Shown here piece by piece: positions 30,461-31,036 of a DNA stretch of 31,036 nt. Where the stretch lies: positions 1 to 31,036 of the IMG/VR virus record IMGVR_UViG_3300025771_003930; one strand, written 5' to 3'. The stretch comes from a virus. The notes below the pieces were generated by a model that worked only from the letters and a program-made list of their open reading frames with translations, searched no databases and had not been told where the DNA came from. The position numbers and the translations under genes are program-made. Position 1 is the stretch's first letter, and every line of letters starts with the position of its first letter.

Positions 30461-30481
30461 TTAAATAAGTTTCATATAACT

Positions 30482-30525
30482 GTTTTACAATCGTTTTACA
30501 ATCGTCTTGTAATTGTTTTTTACGG
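30482..30525 (+). repeat. Four 11-bp tandem repeat units in the leader of the gene at 30547
   Basis: GTTTTACAATC occurs twice exactly (30482-30492, 30493-30503), followed by GTCTTGTAATT (30504-30514) and GTTTTTTACGG (30515-30525), which are degenerate. The 11-base spacing is close to one helical turn, as in operator arrays. Confidence 0.6.
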
Positions 30526-30546
30526 TTGACATAAGCAGTAATTAAT

Positions 30547-31017
30547 ATGAAACTTTTATTATTTTTATTAAGTTTCTTATTTGGGTTCAGTGTAGTTGCA
30601 CAAGAGGTTCAAATAGGAACAGTAGAGAATAAAATCGTTATCGGAGACTTAGCCGGTAACAGAAATTTTGCATTCGGTGTAAAGAACGTTCTGGAAGAAG
30701 TAGTTCAAGACGCCGGATACGATCTCAATCCAAATTCAACAACAATAATTAACGTAGAGCTGTTATTTTTCGACGTAAAGAAGACTAGCGTTCAAATTGG
30801 TATATACGGTAAAAATACCGATACCTATATGCTAGCAGCTCAAGCATACATTATAAAAGATGGAAAGAAAAAAAAGCCCGTCAAAGCAACTGGTGAGGCT
30901 AAATCTATATCAACAGCTACTCTTATTATAGATGAGGGCGGCAAGTTTTCCCAGGCAAACGTTTCAACAGCAATTAAAAAGTTGTGCGAAGACCTAATTG
31001 ATAAACTTAATCTTTAA
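30547..31017 (+). CDS. Exported hypothetical protein
   Basis: This 156-residue protein has a signal peptide (MKLLLFLLSFLFGFSVVAQ, predicted cut after AQ or before it) and a mature alpha/beta domain with GNRNFAFGVKNVLEEVVQDAGYDL, IINVELLFFDVKKTSVQIGIYG and a C-terminal helix VSTAIKKLCEDLIDKL. The layout recalls small periplasmic lipid- or peptide-binding proteins, but I do not recognise the family. It is the first gene after a terminator and an 11-bp repeat array, so it is likely under its own control. Confidence 0.7.
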   Translation: MKLLLFLLSFLFGFSVVAQEVQIGTVENKIVIGDLAGNRNFAFGVKNVLEEVVQDAGYDLNPNSTTIINVELLFFDVKKTSVQIGIYGKNTDTYMLAAQAYIIKDGKKKKPVKATGEAKSISTATLIIDEGGKFSQANVSTAIKKLCEDLIDKLNL

Positions 31018-31036
31018 TGAAAAAATTATTACTATT
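31017..31036 (+). CDS. Start of next gene (truncated by window end)
   Basis: An ATG overlaps the preceding TAA and opens MKKLLL before the window ends. The beginning looks like a signal peptide, which would suit a second exported protein in the same operon. Too short to identify. Confidence 0.45.

Noticed and set aside
30482-30525. CRISPR array
   Set aside because: The repeats are 11 bases, directly adjacent, with no spacers and no cas genes.
1-31036. tRNA or rRNA genes
   Set aside because: I saw no cloverleaf-forming stretch or conserved rRNA block in the few short gaps; a covariance search would be needed to be certain.

Overview
The window reads as part of the genome of a large tailed phage (or phage-like element) of a marine, flavobacteria-like Bacteroidota host. 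The reasons are mixed. All convincing genes lie on the + strand, are short, and overlap or abut by a few bases. There are no ribosomal protein, tRNA or rRNA genes. The replication gene is a stand-alone virus-type family A DNA polymerase. A transglycosylase resembling phage DpdA sits among queuosine-type genes. Many small proteins are unrecognised. Shine-Dalgarno sites are mostly absent, several leaders carry TTG/TTTG-N19-20-TAnnTT(T/A)A promoters typical of Bacteroidota, and several products have Bacteroidota relatives (TonB-dependent receptor, small ferredoxin and its neighbours, Hc1-like histone). No capsid, tail or terminase gene was recognised, so a host chromosomal island is not fully excluded.

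Layout. Bases 1-5030: the end of a queE-like gene, a redox cassette (2-Cys peroxiredoxin, two small proteins, ferredoxin), a lipoprotein nuclease of the DRGH family and an 824-residue TonB-dependent receptor, closed by a strong terminator. 5084-9339: an exported S1/P1 nuclease, then nucleotide and sugar genes (P-loop ATPase, phosphoribosyltransferase, glycosyltransferase-like protein, GTP cyclohydrolase I, cupin, MazG-like pyrophosphohydrolase). 9504-12531: a DpdA-like transglycosylase, a P-loop/GNAT fusion, a zinc-ribbon membrane protein and QueF. 12535-16171: an SGNH-like protein, small unknowns and PolA. 16191-22534: a surface-glycan-like module with a sulfotransferase-like protein, a 2OG-oxygenase/LIC12192 fusion, an SDR epimerase and two tandem paralogues. 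22648-25286: hsp20, groES, groEL and a small Hc1-like gene. 25385-31036: a second sulfotransferase-like protein, apt and an MTA/SAH nucleosidase, a GNAT, a glycosyltransferase-like protein, a prolyl-hydroxylase-like oxygenase and small exported or zinc-ribbon proteins.

The strongest functional story is 7-deazaguanine DNA modification. FolE makes the pterin precursor, QueE (partial) is a middle step, QueF reduces preQ0 to preQ1, and the DpdA-like enzyme would exchange the base into DNA. QueD and QueC are not in the window. The prediction is a preQ1-type modification of guanine in the phage DNA. A second theme is cargo that would change the infected cell: a TonB-dependent receptor between two exported nucleases, with purine salvage enzymes nearby. 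A third is a chaperone cassette whose two promoters are each marked by one arm of an inverted repeat that does not match CIRCE.

Genes fill nearly everything. The longest gap is about 160 bases (30385-30546), and it holds a terminator, a CTATTTATA motif and 11-bp tandem repeats.
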